From Lysobacter prati (GTDB lineage Bacteria > Pseudomonadota > Gammaproteobacteria > Xanthomonadales > Xanthomonadaceae): DNA of 64,000 nt. The stretch is from positions 186,001 to 250,000 of the forward strand of contig NZ_VLNV01000006.1 in the NCBI RefSeq assembly GCF_009765215.1. The letters are read 5' to 3'. Position 1 is the stretch's first letter, and each line of letters begins with the position of its first letter. The translations under genes were made by a program, and so were the position numbers. Below are positions 29,946-38,295 of the stretch, one piece after another. The notes under the pieces were generated by a model. That model made no database searches and was not told the DNA's origin. It worked only from the letters and a program-made list of their open reading frames with translations.

Positions 29946-31349
29946 TCAGGCGACCTCGAGCTCGCCCATGGCCACACGTCCGCGCAGCGAGTTGCTCAGC
30001 GCCTCTGTGATCACCACGTCGACGAACTGGCCGACCAGGCGCGGATGACCCGGGAAGTTCACCGAGCGCATGTTCTCGGTCTTGCCGGTCAGCTCGTTCG
30101 GATCCCGCTTCGAGGGACCTTCGACCAGCACGCTCTGCACGCTGCCGACCATGCCCTGGCCGATCTGCCGGGCGTGGTCGGTGATGGCGGCCTGCAAACG
30201 TGACAGGCGGGCATGCTTTTCCTCGCCGGAGACGCTGTCTTCCAGGTCGGCGGCCGGGGTGCCCGGGCGGCGCGAGTAGATGAAGGAGAACGACTGGTCG
30301 AAGCCGACGTCCTCGATCAGCTTCATGGTCTTTTCGAAGTCGGCATCGGTCTCGCCCGGGAAACCGACGATGAAGTCCGACGACACGCTGATGTCCGGAC
30401 GCACCGCGCGCAGCTTGCGGATCTTCTGCTTGAACTCGAGCGCGGTGTAGCCACGCTTCATCGCCGCCAGGACGCGGTCGCTGCCAGCCTGCACGGGAAG
30501 GTGCAGGTAGTTGGCCAGCTTGGGCACGTCGCGGTAGGCCTCGATCAGCGAGTCGGAGAACTCCAGCGGGTGCGAGGTCGTGAAGCGGATGCGGCCGATA
30601 CTTTCGATCTCGGCGATGGCGCGGATCAGCAGCCCCAGGTCGGCGACTTCCGCCTCGCCGCCATCCTCGGCCGGCGTGATCGGCCCGCGGTAGGCATTGA
30701 CGTTCTGGCCGAGCAGGTTGATCTCGCGCACGCCCTGCGACGCCAAGTCGGCGACTTCGACCAGCACGTCCTCGAACGGACGGCTGATTTCCTCGCCGCG
30801 GGTGTAGGGCACCACGCAGAACGAGCAGTACTTCGAGCAGCCTTCCATGATCGAGACGAACGCGCTCGGGCCTTCGGCACGCGGCTCGGGCAGGCGATCG
30901 AATTTCTCGATCTCGGGGAAGCTGATGTCGACCTGCGGCAGGCCGGTCGCGCGCTTGGCGGCGATCAGCTCGGGAAGGCGGTGCAGGGTCTGCGGGCCGA
31001 ACACCAGGTCGACGTACGGTGCGCGTTTGACGATCGCCTCGCCTTCCTGCGAGGCGACGCAACCGCCGACGCCAATCACCACCGGGCGGCCGCCCTGCTT
31101 GAGCGCCTTCCAACGGCCGAGCTGGCTGAAGACCTTTTCCTGCGCCTTCTCGCGGATCGAACAGGTGTTGATCAGGATGACGTCGGCTTCCTCGACGTTA
31201 TCGGTCAGCTCCATGCCGTCGCTGGCGGCGAGCACGTCGGCCATCTTGGCCGAGTCGTACTCGTTCATCTGGCAACCGTGGGTCTGGATGTAGAGCTTGC
31301 GGGCCCCCGGGGTGACGGGGGCGGGGGCGCTGGCGGTCTTGTCGGTCAT
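29946..31349 (-). CDS. miaB: tRNA-2-methylthio-N6-isopentenyladenosine synthase MiaB
   Basis: 467 residues. The N-terminal UPF0004 domain keeps three Cys for one iron-sulfur cluster (T-H-G-C-Q-M-N at Cys 26, then N-T-C-S-I-R and G-G-C-V-A-S). The radical-SAM motif [15 protein letters not shown] carries the C-x3-C-x2-C triad, and a TRAM domain closes the protein (after G-P-S-K-R-D). It methylthiolates A37 of tRNAs reading U-starting codons. Elsewhere miaB commonly precedes phoH; here the two are separated by the efflux/amidohydrolase block. Confidence 0.97.
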   Translation of the reverse strand: MTDKTASAPAPVTPGARKLYIQTHGCQMNEYDSAKMADVLAASDGMELTDNVEEADVILINTCSIREKAQEKVFSQLGRWKALKQGGRPVVIGVGGCVASQEGEAIVKRAPYVDLVFGPQTLHRLPELIAAKRATGLPQVDISFPEIEKFDRLPEPRAEGPSAFVSIMEGCSKYCSFCVVPYTRGEEISRPFEDVLVEVADLASQGVREINLLGQNVNAYRGPITPAEDGGEAEVADLGLLIRAIAEIESIGRIRFTTSHPLEFSDSLIEAYRDVPKLANYLHLPVQAGSDRVLAAMKRGYTALEFKQKIRKLRAVRPDISVSSDFIVGFPGETDADFEKTMKLIEDVGFDQSFSFIYSRRPGTPAADLEDSVSGEEKHARLSRLQAAITDHARQIGQGMVGSVQSVLVEGPSKRDPNELTGKTENMRSVNFPGHPRLVGQFVDVVITEALSNSLRGRVAMGELEVA

Positions 31350-31501
31350 CTGGCTCGTTCCGGGAGGGGCGGCGGTTATTCCGCTCCGGAGGGGGCGTCA
31401 TTCTACCCGCGCCGGCGGCGAGGAGCGGGCCGGGTTCGGGCCCGGTTCGCGTTGGCTAGGGAGTAGGGCAGGGCGCGTCTTGCGCCGACGGGGTCGAGGG
31501 A

Positions 31502-32383
31502 ATGTCCGTGAAGGCAGGTTCGTGGTGGCTTTGGGTCGTGTGCCTGCTGGCGTTTTCGCCTGTCGTGGCCGCCGGCCCCGAGCGCTGCGAACGCGGCGCC
31601 GAGCAGCTGGCGGCGGCTTCGGCCGTCTCAGCGCCCGCTTGCCCGGGCACAGTCGAGCCCGCGCCGCTGGGCCGGGTCAGCCAGCCGTCGATGCCTGCGC
31701 GAGTCGGCGAAACAGCGCTGCTGCCGCCGGTGGCGCGCGAACTCCAGGAGCCCCAGGTCGCCAGCGCCGCGCCGGCGCAGAAGGCCGACGCCGTTCCGAT
31801 GCGGGTCGCCCAGGGCGAGATCTACAGCTACTCCAGCGGCGGCGACGTCATCTACAGCAGCCGCCGCCCGGCGCAGGGCGCCGGCATCGGTCCGGTCAGC
31901 CGGGTGCGCTACACCTACATGGAAACCTGCTACGCCTGCGACCTGCAGCCGGGCGTGGACTTCGACACCGTCGGCCTCAACACGGAGGCCTACCGCCGCG
32001 AAATCGCCTCGGCCGCGCGCGATTTCGGCGTCGACGAGGCGGTGGTGCGGGCGGTGATCCATGCCGAATCGGCCTACAACCCGCGGGCACTGTCGCGGGT
32101 CGGGGCGCAGGGCCTGATGCAGCTGATGCCGGCCACGGCGCGGCGCTTCGGCGTCGCCAATGTCTTCGACATCGGGCAGAACATCCGCGGCGGCGTGCAG
32201 TACCTGGCGTGGCTGCTCAAGCGCTTCAACGGCAACCTGACCCTGGCCGCAGCCGGGTACAACGCCGGCGAAGGCGCAGTCGACCGCTACCAGGGCGTGC
32301 CGCCCTACAGCGAGACCCAGCGCTACGTCGAACGGGTTGCCGTGCTGGCCGATCGCTACCGCGACGCCAGGCAGTCGCCCTGA
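31502..32383 (+). CDS. exported lytic transglycosylase (SLT family), paralogue 1
   Basis: 293 residues. The signal peptide spans about 1-23. A DUF4124-like segment (G-E-I-Y-S-Y-S-S-G-G-D-V-I-Y-S-S-R-R-P) precedes the catalytic domain: the Glu is in I-H-A-E-S-A-Y-N-P-R-A-L-S-R-V-G-A-Q-G-L-M-Q-L-M-P-A-T-A, followed by L-A-A-A-G-Y-N-A-G-E-G-A-V. It cleaves peptidoglycan glycan strands, forming 1,6-anhydro ends. The following gene is a clear paralogue. Divergent from miaB across about 150 bp. Confidence 0.92.
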   Translation: MSVKAGSWWLWVVCLLAFSPVVAAGPERCERGAEQLAAASAVSAPACPGTVEPAPLGRVSQPSMPARVGETALLPPVARELQEPQVASAAPAQKADAVPMRVAQGEIYSYSSGGDVIYSSRRPAQGAGIGPVSRVRYTYMETCYACDLQPGVDFDTVGLNTEAYRREIASAARDFGVDEAVVRAVIHAESAYNPRALSRVGAQGLMQLMPATARRFGVANVFDIGQNIRGGVQYLAWLLKRFNGNLTLAAAGYNAGEGAVDRYQGVPPYSETQRYVERVAVLADRYRDARQSP

Positions 32384-32566
32384 GCGAGGCAATGACAGGG
32401 GGCCCAGGGGGCGAAGCCGGGGGTGGGGCTCCGGCATCGCCCGCCATGGGGCCAGGCGCGGCGAAGGCGCCGGTTGGCAGGCATCACGCGGCACCGATCA
32501 CGTTTCGATTCAACCCGCACGATCAAGCACTTGAAGCACCCGGGGAGACAGGACACACTCGCGGCC

Positions 32567-33499
32567 ATGAGGGGGGGCTCACTGCTACTGGGGATTGTCC
32601 TGTTACTGGCTGCGGCGCCGTCCGTGGCCGGTGGCCTGTACCGTTGCGACCTGCCCGATGGCAGCCGCAGCTACGTCAGCAAGAAGCCGGCAGGCGCCCG
32701 TTGCATCCTGATCAGCCAGTCGCGCGGCGGTGACCGACCGGTTGCCGCACCCGCCAAGGCGTCGGCCGCGATGGGCCTCGCGAGCCCGGCCAATCCGGTT
32801 GCCGGCTCCCCCGTTTCGATCCATGCCCCGGCCGCACCGGTCGCGGTGCCTGCCGCGATGCACATTGCCGCGCCGGCAGCGCCCGCCCCGACCCAGGCCA
32901 GCAGCACAGGACCACGCGTGGTCCGCGGCCAGGTGTACTCGTACATCCAGGACGGCGTGCGCCACTACACCAGCAAGGCGCCGCGGGGCGTGGCCAGCGC
33001 CAGCGCCGTGCGCACCATCCGCTACAGCTATATCGAGGCCTGCTACGCCTGCAGTGCGCGGCCGGGCGTCAACTTCGGCACGGTCCGCCTCAACACCGAC
33101 GCCTACCGCAACGAGATCGCCGCCGCCGCCCGTCAGCACGGGGTGGACGAGTCGATCGTGCGCGCCATCATCCACGCCGAGTCGGCTTACAACCCCAATG
33201 CGCTCTCGCGCGTGGGCGCGCAGGGCCTGATGCAGCTGATGCCGGCGACGGCACGGCGCTTCGGCGTCAGCAACGCATTCGACGCCAGCCAGAACATCCA
33301 GGGCGGCGTGCAGTACCTGGCCTGGCTGCTCAAGCGCTTCAACAACAACCTGACCTTGGCAGCGGCCGGCTACAACGCCGGCGAGGGCGCCGTGGACAAG
33401 TACAAGGGCGTGCCGCCCTACAGCGAGACCCAGCGCTACGTCGTGCGCGTGGCCCAGCTGGCCGATCGTTACCGCGGCGCGGGCAGCGTCGTCCGCTGA
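32567..33499 (+). CDS. exported lytic transglycosylase (SLT family), paralogue 2
   Basis: 310 residues from the ATG at 32567, which starts a signal peptide (S-L-L-L-G-I-V-L-L-L-A-A-A-P-S-V-A-G-G). A first DUF4124-like part (L-Y-R-C-D-L-P-D-G-S-R-S-Y-V-S-K-K) is joined by an Ala/Pro-rich linker to a second one (G-Q-V-Y-S-Y-I-Q-D-G-V-R-H-Y-T-S-K) and the SLT domain with catalytic Glu in I-H-A-E-S-A-Y-N-P-N-A-L-S. From the second DUF4124-like part on it is closely alike to paralogue 1, so the pair arose by tandem duplication, with an added N-terminal module here. Confidence 0.92.
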   Translation: MRGGSLLLGIVLLLAAAPSVAGGLYRCDLPDGSRSYVSKKPAGARCILISQSRGGDRPVAAPAKASAAMGLASPANPVAGSPVSIHAPAAPVAVPAAMHIAAPAAPAPTQASSTGPRVVRGQVYSYIQDGVRHYTSKAPRGVASASAVRTIRYSYIEACYACSARPGVNFGTVRLNTDAYRNEIAAAARQHGVDESIVRAIIHAESAYNPNALSRVGAQGLMQLMPATARRFGVSNAFDASQNIQGGVQYLAWLLKRFNNNLTLAAAGYNAGEGAVDKYKGVPPYSETQRYVVRVAQLADRYRGAGSVVR

Positions 33500-33568
33500 T
33501 TTGAGGGGTTTCTGAGGCCACCGGGCGCCTGCCGGGGCCCAGCGGGCGGTTTGCGCAACATCGGCGGA

Positions 33569-33598
33569 TTGTCGGGCCATTCACCGTTCCGTTACACT
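33569..33598 (+). promoter_or_regulatory. candidate promoter of petABC
   Basis: TTGTCG (33569-33574) and TACACT (33593-33598) with an 18-bp spacer, about 80 bp before petA. Sigma-70-like, chosen by eye. Confidence 0.4.
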
Positions 33599-33676
33599 TC
33601 CCCGTCTTTTGTGCCGCGAGCCGTCGCCAGTGGCTGGCTACGCGGTGTAACTTCGAACAGCTTTGCGGAGTGCCGG

Positions 33677-34300
33677 ATGGCCAACCAAGGGGTCCACGAT
33701 CCTGTCAACCAGGGCCGCCGTCGGTTCCTGACCGCGACCACTGCCGTGGTCGGTGCGGTCGGAGCCGGTTTTGTGGCGGTACCGTTCATCAAGTCCTGGA
33801 ATCCGAGTGCCCGAGCCAAGCTCGCCGGCGCTCCGATTTCAGCGGACATCAGTGCGCTGGAGGAAGGTCAGCGCATCATCATGGAGTGGCGTGGCCAGCC
33901 GATCTGGATCGTCAAGCGCTCCAAGGCGATCCTGGCCGCGTTGCCGACCCTGGACGCGCGCCTTCGCGATCCGAAGTCGGACAACAAGGACCAGCAGCCG
34001 GCCTACATCACCGGTGAACTGCGCTCGATCAAGCCGGAGATCTCCGTGCTGGTCGGCCTGTGCACGCACCTGGGCTGCTCGCCGGAAATGAAGGCCGAGA
34101 TCCGCCCGGAGCCGTTCGACGACGACTGGAAGGGCGGTTACTTCTGCCCGTGCCACAAGTCGCGCTTCGACATGGCCGGTCGCGTGTTCCAGGGCGTCCC
34201 GGCGCCGACCAACCTGGTCGTCCCGCCGCACCACTATGAGAACGACACCACGATCGTGATCGGCGTCGATCCGTCGTCCGGCAGCAAGGGAGCGGCGTAA
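33677..34300 (+). CDS. petA: ubiquinol-cytochrome c reductase Rieske iron-sulfur subunit
   Basis: 207 residues from the ATG at 33677. A Tat-type anchor (G-R-R-R-F-L-T-A-T-T, then a hydrophobic span about 20-37) holds the protein in the membrane. The [2Fe-2S] ligands are in C-T-H-L-G-C and C-P-C-H-K-S, with the flanking L-x-G-x and G-R-V-F-Q-G-V-P-A-P regions. It passes electrons from ubiquinol to cytochrome c1 in the bc1 complex. First gene of petABC, 3 bp before petB. Confidence 0.97.
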   Translation: MANQGVHDPVNQGRRRFLTATTAVVGAVGAGFVAVPFIKSWNPSARAKLAGAPISADISALEEGQRIIMEWRGQPIWIVKRSKAILAALPTLDARLRDPKSDNKDQQPAYITGELRSIKPEISVLVGLCTHLGCSPEMKAEIRPEPFDDDWKGGYFCPCHKSRFDMAGRVFQGVPAPTNLVVPPHHYENDTTIVIGVDPSSGSKGAA

Positions 34301-34303
34301 GTC

Positions 34304-35563
34304 ATGTCGAACATCATTACCCGCACCGCAGTGGGCGCCTGGGATTGGGTCAACGCGCGCGCGCCCGGCATGATGCCGGCGTACCGCAAGCACATGACCG
34401 AGTACTACGCGCCGAAGAACTTCAACTTCTGGTACTACATGGGCTCGCTGGCCCTGCTGGTGCTGGTCAACCAGATCGTCACCGGCATCTTCCTGACGAT
34501 GCACTTCAAGCCGTCCGCGGCCGAAGCGTTCTCGTCGGTCGAATACATCATGCGTGACGTGGAGTGGGGCTGGCTGATCCGCTACATGCACTCCACCGGT
34601 GCGTCGATGTTCTTCATCGTCGTCTACCTGCACATGTTCCGCGGCCTGATGTACGGCTCGTACCAGAAGCCGCGCGAGCTGGTGTGGATCCTGGGCATGC
34701 TGATCTACCTGGTGCTGATGGCCGAAGCCTTCATGGGCTACGTGCTGCCGTGGGGCCAGATGTCGTTCTGGGGCGCCAAGGTGATCATCTCGCTGTTCGG
34801 CGCGATCCCGGTGATCGGCAACGGACTGACCGAGTGGATCATGGGCGATTACCTGCCCGGCGATGCCACCCTCAACCGCTTCTTCGCCCTGCACGTGATC
34901 GCACTGCCGCTGGTGCTGCTGTTGCTGGTGGTGCTGCACCTGGGCGCGCTGCACGAGGTCGGTTCCAACAACCCCGACGGCGTCGACATCAAGAAGGGTC
35001 CGAAGGGCAATCGCTGGGACGCGGCCAAGCCGGTCGACGGCATCCCGTTCCACCCGTACTACACGGTCAAGGACCTGTTCGGCGTCAGCTTCTTCCTGAT
35101 CATCTGCGCGTTCGTCATCTTCTTCGCGCCGGCCTTCGGTGGCTGGTTCCTGGAGCATGACAACTTCACCGAGGCCAACCGCCTGGTGACGCCGGAGCAC
35201 ATCAAGCCGGTCTGGTACTACACCCCGTACTACGCGATGTTGCGCGTCATCCCGCACAAGCTCAGCGGCGTGATCGTGATGTTCGCCGCGATCGCGGTGC
35301 TGTTCCTGGTGCCGTGGCTGGACAAGTCGCCGGTCAAGTCGCACCGCTACCGCGGCATCCTGACCAAGATCATGCTCGGCATGCTCGCCATCTGCTTCCT
35401 GTGGCTGGGCAAGATCGGCGCCGGCCCGGGTACCGACCCGGTCGAGACGATCATCGGCCGCGTGCTGACCTTCCTGTACTTCGTCTTCTTCATCACCATG
35501 CCGCTGTGGACCAAGTTCGACAAGACCAAGCCGGTGCCGGAACGGGTGACGATGCATGACTAA
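34304..35563 (+). CDS. petB: cytochrome b of the bc1 complex
   Basis: 419 residues, a normal length for a full bacterial cytochrome b. N-terminal half: the four heme His lie in helices B and D (Y-M-H-S-T-G-A-S-M-F-F, L-H-M-F-R-G, then L-H-V-I-A-L-P-L and L-H-L-G-A-L-H). The quinol-site motif after the third helix is G-Y-V-L-P-W-G-Q-M-S-F-W-G-A, with the P-E-H-I-K-P-V-W-Y (PEWY-type) loop later. It ends overlapping the petC start. Confidence 0.98.
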   Translation: MSNIITRTAVGAWDWVNARAPGMMPAYRKHMTEYYAPKNFNFWYYMGSLALLVLVNQIVTGIFLTMHFKPSAAEAFSSVEYIMRDVEWGWLIRYMHSTGASMFFIVVYLHMFRGLMYGSYQKPRELVWILGMLIYLVLMAEAFMGYVLPWGQMSFWGAKVIISLFGAIPVIGNGLTEWIMGDYLPGDATLNRFFALHVIALPLVLLLLVVLHLGALHEVGSNNPDGVDIKKGPKGNRWDAAKPVDGIPFHPYYTVKDLFGVSFFLIICAFVIFFAPAFGGWFLEHDNFTEANRLVTPEHIKPVWYYTPYYAMLRVIPHKLSGVIVMFAAIAVLFLVPWLDKSPVKSHRYRGILTKIMLGMLAICFLWLGKIGAGPGTDPVETIIGRVLTFLYFVFFITMPLWTKFDKTKPVPERVTMHD

Positions 35564-36341
35564 CCAGACCGCCGTCCGCCAGCCCTTCCAGAAGACGCGC
35601 ATCGTGAAGAAGCTCGCCATTTTCGCCGCCGGCCTGTTGGTGTCGGTCACCGCCTTCGCATCCGAAGGCGGCCACCTGCTGCAGTCGGGCACCGACCTGG
35701 GCGACCAGGCCTCGCTGCAGCGCGGCGCCAAGCTGTACATGAACTACTGCTCGGGCTGCCATTCGCTCAAGTACCTGCGTTACTCGCGCATGGCCGAAGA
35801 CCTCGGCCTGAGCGAGGACGACGTCATGGCCAACCTGAACTTCACCGGCGCCAAGGTCGGTGAGCAGATCCAGGTCAGCCTGACGCCGGAGCACGCCATC
35901 CAATGGTTCGGCAAGATGCCGCCGGACCTGAGCCTGATCTCGCGCGTACGTGGCAGCGACTGGATCTACACCTATCTGAAGTCGTTCTACCTGGACGAGT
36001 CGCGTCCGCTGGGCTGGAACAACCAGCTGTTCCCGAACGCCTCGATGCCGAACCCGTTGTGGGAACTGCAGGGTCTTCAGCACGCCGAGTTCGGCGAAGC
36101 CGACAAGAAGACCGGCGACCGTCCGGTGCACGGACTGAAGGTGACCCAGCCGGGCAAGCTCGACGAGCAGGGCTTCAACCAGGCCGTTCGCGACATCACC
36201 ACTTTCCTCGAGTACGCCGGCGAACCGGCCGCCCTCAAGCGCCAGAACCTGGGCGTGTGGGTGATCCTGTTCCTGGCGATGTTCACCATCATTGCCTACC
36301 TGCTCAAGATCGAGTACTGGCGAGACGTGGACAAGCACTGA
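35556..36341 (+). CDS. petC: cytochrome c1 of the bc1 complex
   Basis: 261 residues. The ATG at 35556 overlaps the petB stop by 8 bp. A signal peptide (about 20-42) exports it; the heme c site is C-S-G-C-H-S near residue 64-69 and the axial Met region is near L-F-P-N-A-S-M-P-N-P. A C-terminal span (V-W-V-I-L-F-L-A-M-F-T-I-I-A-Y-L-L) anchors it. It accepts electrons from the Rieske centre and hands them to soluble cytochrome c. Confidence 0.97.
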   Translation: MTNQTAVRQPFQKTRIVKKLAIFAAGLLVSVTAFASEGGHLLQSGTDLGDQASLQRGAKLYMNYCSGCHSLKYLRYSRMAEDLGLSEDDVMANLNFTGAKVGEQIQVSLTPEHAIQWFGKMPPDLSLISRVRGSDWIYTYLKSFYLDESRPLGWNNQLFPNASMPNPLWELQGLQHAEFGEADKKTGDRPVHGLKVTQPGKLDEQGFNQAVRDITTFLEYAGEPAALKRQNLGVWVILFLAMFTIIAYLLKIEYWRDVDKH

Positions 36342-36359
36342 TCGCTGCTGTATCCCTTG

Positions 36360-36385
36360 GAGCCCGCCCAGCAATGTGCGGGCTC
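36360..36385 (+). terminator. hairpin after petABC
   Basis: GAGCCCGC / GCGGGCTC with a 10-base loop, 19 bp after the petC stop. It has no strong T run, so termination may be partial. Confidence 0.5.
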
Positions 36386-36490
36386 CTTGGTTGATGCGGC
36401 GGGCTGCGCGATCGAGGCCGTGACGACCGTCCACACGGGGTGGATGGCGTCTTGCCACCGGCGGATTCCGGTGGCTGGGAGAGGTCGATA

Positions 36491-37126
36491 ATGGCGGCGA
36501 GTCCACGTATGCGTAATGCCCTGACGCTGTTTTCCTCCACCGATTGCGTGCTGTGTCACCGCGTGCGCCTGGTGCTTGCGGCCAAAGGCGTCACCTACGA
36601 TCTGGTCCCGGTCGACCCGCAGAACCCGCCCGAAGACCTCGTCGACCTCAACCCCTACCACTCGGTGCCGACCCTGGTCGAGCGCGACCTGGTGCTCTAT
36701 GCCGCCAGCGTGGTCAGCGAGTACCTCGACGAGCGCTATCCGCACCCGCCGCTGATGCCGGTCGACCCGCTTTCGCGCGCACGCCTGCGCCTGGCGATGT
36801 TGCGCCTGGAGCACGACTGGGTGCCGCAGGTACAGGCCATCCAGCTGGGCAACAAGGCCCAGGCCGAAGCCGGTCGCAAGCGCCTGAAGGAACTGCTGAC
36901 CGCCTCGGTGCCGCTGTTCAAGGCGAGCAAGTTCTTCCTCAATCCGGAGATGAGCCTGGCCGACTGCGCGATGGCGCCGATCATCTGGCGGCTGGACGCG
37001 CTGGGTGTGCCGATGCCGAAGGATGGCAAGGCGATCGAGGACTACGGCAACCGCATTTTCCGCAATCCCGGCTTCACCCGCAGCCTGACCGAACAGGAAC
37101 GCAAACTGCGCGAAATGCCGGCCTGA
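36491..37126 (+). CDS. sspA: stringent starvation protein A (GST-fold RNA polymerase partner)
   Basis: 211 residues from the ATG at 36491. The N-terminal thioredoxin-like fold (L-F-S-S-T-D-C-V-L-C-H-R-V-R, then N-P-Y-H-S-V-P-T-L-V, S-V-V-S-E-Y-L-D-E-R-Y-P-H-P-P) and C-terminal helical part match SspA. It associates with RNA polymerase and alters transcription in stress. It lies after petABC and before sspB as in many beta- and gammaproteobacteria. Confidence 0.95.
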   Translation: MAASPRMRNALTLFSSTDCVLCHRVRLVLAAKGVTYDLVPVDPQNPPEDLVDLNPYHSVPTLVERDLVLYAASVVSEYLDERYPHPPLMPVDPLSRARLRLAMLRLEHDWVPQVQAIQLGNKAQAEAGRKRLKELLTASVPLFKASKFFLNPEMSLADCAMAPIIWRLDALGVPMPKDGKAIEDYGNRIFRNPGFTRSLTEQERKLREMPA

Positions 37127-37150
37127 TTCGGCCGTCGGCGTTCCGATTCG

Positions 37151-37183
37151 ACGAGCGGGCCACATGGCCCGTTTGTTTTTTTT
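37151..37183 (+). terminator. intrinsic terminator after sspA
   Basis: Hairpin CGGGCCA / TGGCCCG (37156-37171) followed by TTTGTTTTTTTT. Strong Rho-independent pattern. Confidence 0.85.
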
Positions 37184-37231
37184 GCCGCCCGTTTCCACCT
37201 GCCCACGACACGACGGCGCTAAACTCGCCGC

Positions 37232-37735
37232 ATGAGTCAGGAAAGTCCCCCGATGACCAGCCACCGCCCTTATCTGCTGCGGGCGTTGTACGAATGGATC
37301 GCCGACAACGGCATGACCCCGCACCTGCTGGTCGATGCCGCCCGGCCGAGCGTGCAGGTGCCCATGCACGCGGTGAAGGACGGCAAGATCGTGCTCAATA
37401 TCGCCGAGCGCGCGGTCTCGCATCTGGAGATGGGCAACGACGCGATCCGCTTCAGTGCGCGCTTCGGTGGCGTCAGCTACCCGGTGAGCGTTCCGGTGCA
37501 GGCGGTGCTGGCGATCTACGCGCGCGAGACCGGGCAGGGCATGGCGTTGCCGGACGACGTGCATGCCGCGGGTGAGGACGGTGACCTCGACAGCGACATC
37601 GACAGCGCCGAAGAGGGTGTGACCACGACGCTCAGCGCGGTTCCCAGCGATCCGGCCCCAGAGGGAGACGACGACGGCCCGCCATCGCCGACGCCGACCC
37701 CGCGCCGCGGCGGGCATCTGCGCATCGTCAAATAG
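37232..37735 (+). CDS. sspB: ClpXP protease specificity-enhancing factor SspB
   Basis: 167 residues. The folded part (about 8-115) has the SspB sequence: R-P-Y-L-L-R-A-L-Y-E-W-I-A-D-N-G-M-T-P-H-L-L-V-D and N-I-A-E-R-A-V-S-H-L-E-M-G-N-D. The rest is an acidic, disordered linker ending in the conserved basic/hydrophobic tail G-G-H-L-R-I-V-K that docks on ClpX. It delivers ssrA-tagged and other substrates to ClpXP. A separate promoter is likely because a terminator follows sspA. Confidence 0.95.
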   Translation: MSQESPPMTSHRPYLLRALYEWIADNGMTPHLLVDAARPSVQVPMHAVKDGKIVLNIAERAVSHLEMGNDAIRFSARFGGVSYPVSVPVQAVLAIYARETGQGMALPDDVHAAGEDGDLDSDIDSAEEGVTTTLSAVPSDPAPEGDDDGPPSPTPTPRRGGHLRIVK

Positions 37736-37756
37736 CCCGTCGTTCCCAACTGGACC

Positions 37757-37856
37757 GTCATTCCCGCGAAGGCGGGAATCCAAGGACGTTGCTTGGCGGC
37801 GCAGTCCATCAACGGCCAGGACGACGTCCATGGATCCCCGCCTTCGCGGGGATGAC
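37757..37856. repeat. pair of inverted REP-like elements
   Basis: A copy of GTCATTCCCGCGAAGGCGGG (37757-37776, extending to 37782) faces an inverted, one-step variant copy (37831-37856, with CCCCGCCTTCGCGGGG). Each can fold by itself and the two can pair across 48 bp. This is a well-known dispersed repeat type of many proteobacterial genomes. It lies between the convergent sspB and DUF3301 genes. Confidence 0.75.
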
Positions 37857-37866
37857 GAACGTTTTT

Positions 37867-38190
37867 TCAGTGCAACTGCGCAGGCGCCCGCGTCACCGGC
37901 CCACTGAACGCAATCAACCGATCCCCGCGCAGGACCATGCGGCCAACGTGCCGGTCCTCGCCATCGATCGAGTAATCGAAACGGAACGTGCGCTCCCAGC
38001 CCAGCCAGCCGTTGTCATGCCGGCACAGGCGGATGCCGGTCGCGTGCACGCTCTGGTCCAGCCACTGCACTCCGGCCGCCTTGCAGGCGTCCCGGCCGAC
38101 CGCTTCGGCACGCTCGGCCGCGGCGCGTCCGGCGCTCCAGAATGCGAACACCATCGCAGCGGCAATCATCAGGATCAGTAAAGTCGGCAT
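37867..38190 (-). CDS. DUF3301 family membrane-anchored protein
   Basis: 107 residues from the ATG at 38190; a longer open frame upstream overlaps the FHA gene and is ignored. One N-terminal span (about 3-19, L-L-I-L-M-I-A-A-A-M-V-F-A-F-W) precedes a soluble domain with the DUF3301 features A-C-K-A-A-G-V-Q-W-L-D-Q-S-V, R-L-C-R-H-D-N-G-W-L-G-W-E-R-T-F-R-F-D-Y-S and G-R-M-V-L-R-G-D-R-L. Function unknown, but the family is conserved in gammaproteobacteria. Confidence 0.85.
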   Translation of the reverse strand: MPTLLILMIAAAMVFAFWSAGRAAAERAEAVGRDACKAAGVQWLDQSVHATGIRLCRHDNGWLGWERTFRFDYSIDGEDRHVGRMVLRGDRLIAFSGPVTRAPAQLH

Positions 38191-38295
38191 GCAATTCGGG
38201 ACCGCGGGATAGGATGTGCAGGTCCTAAATGTGGCGGCGCGCCGCGCCGGCCGCAAGGGGTGCAGGACATTGCTGACAGGGGAGCAGGTCCAACA

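Noticed and set aside
33839-35740. 633-codon minus-strand frame over petA-petB
   Set aside because: Antisense to petABC, with the low-complexity His/Arg/Asp/Val content of a shadow.
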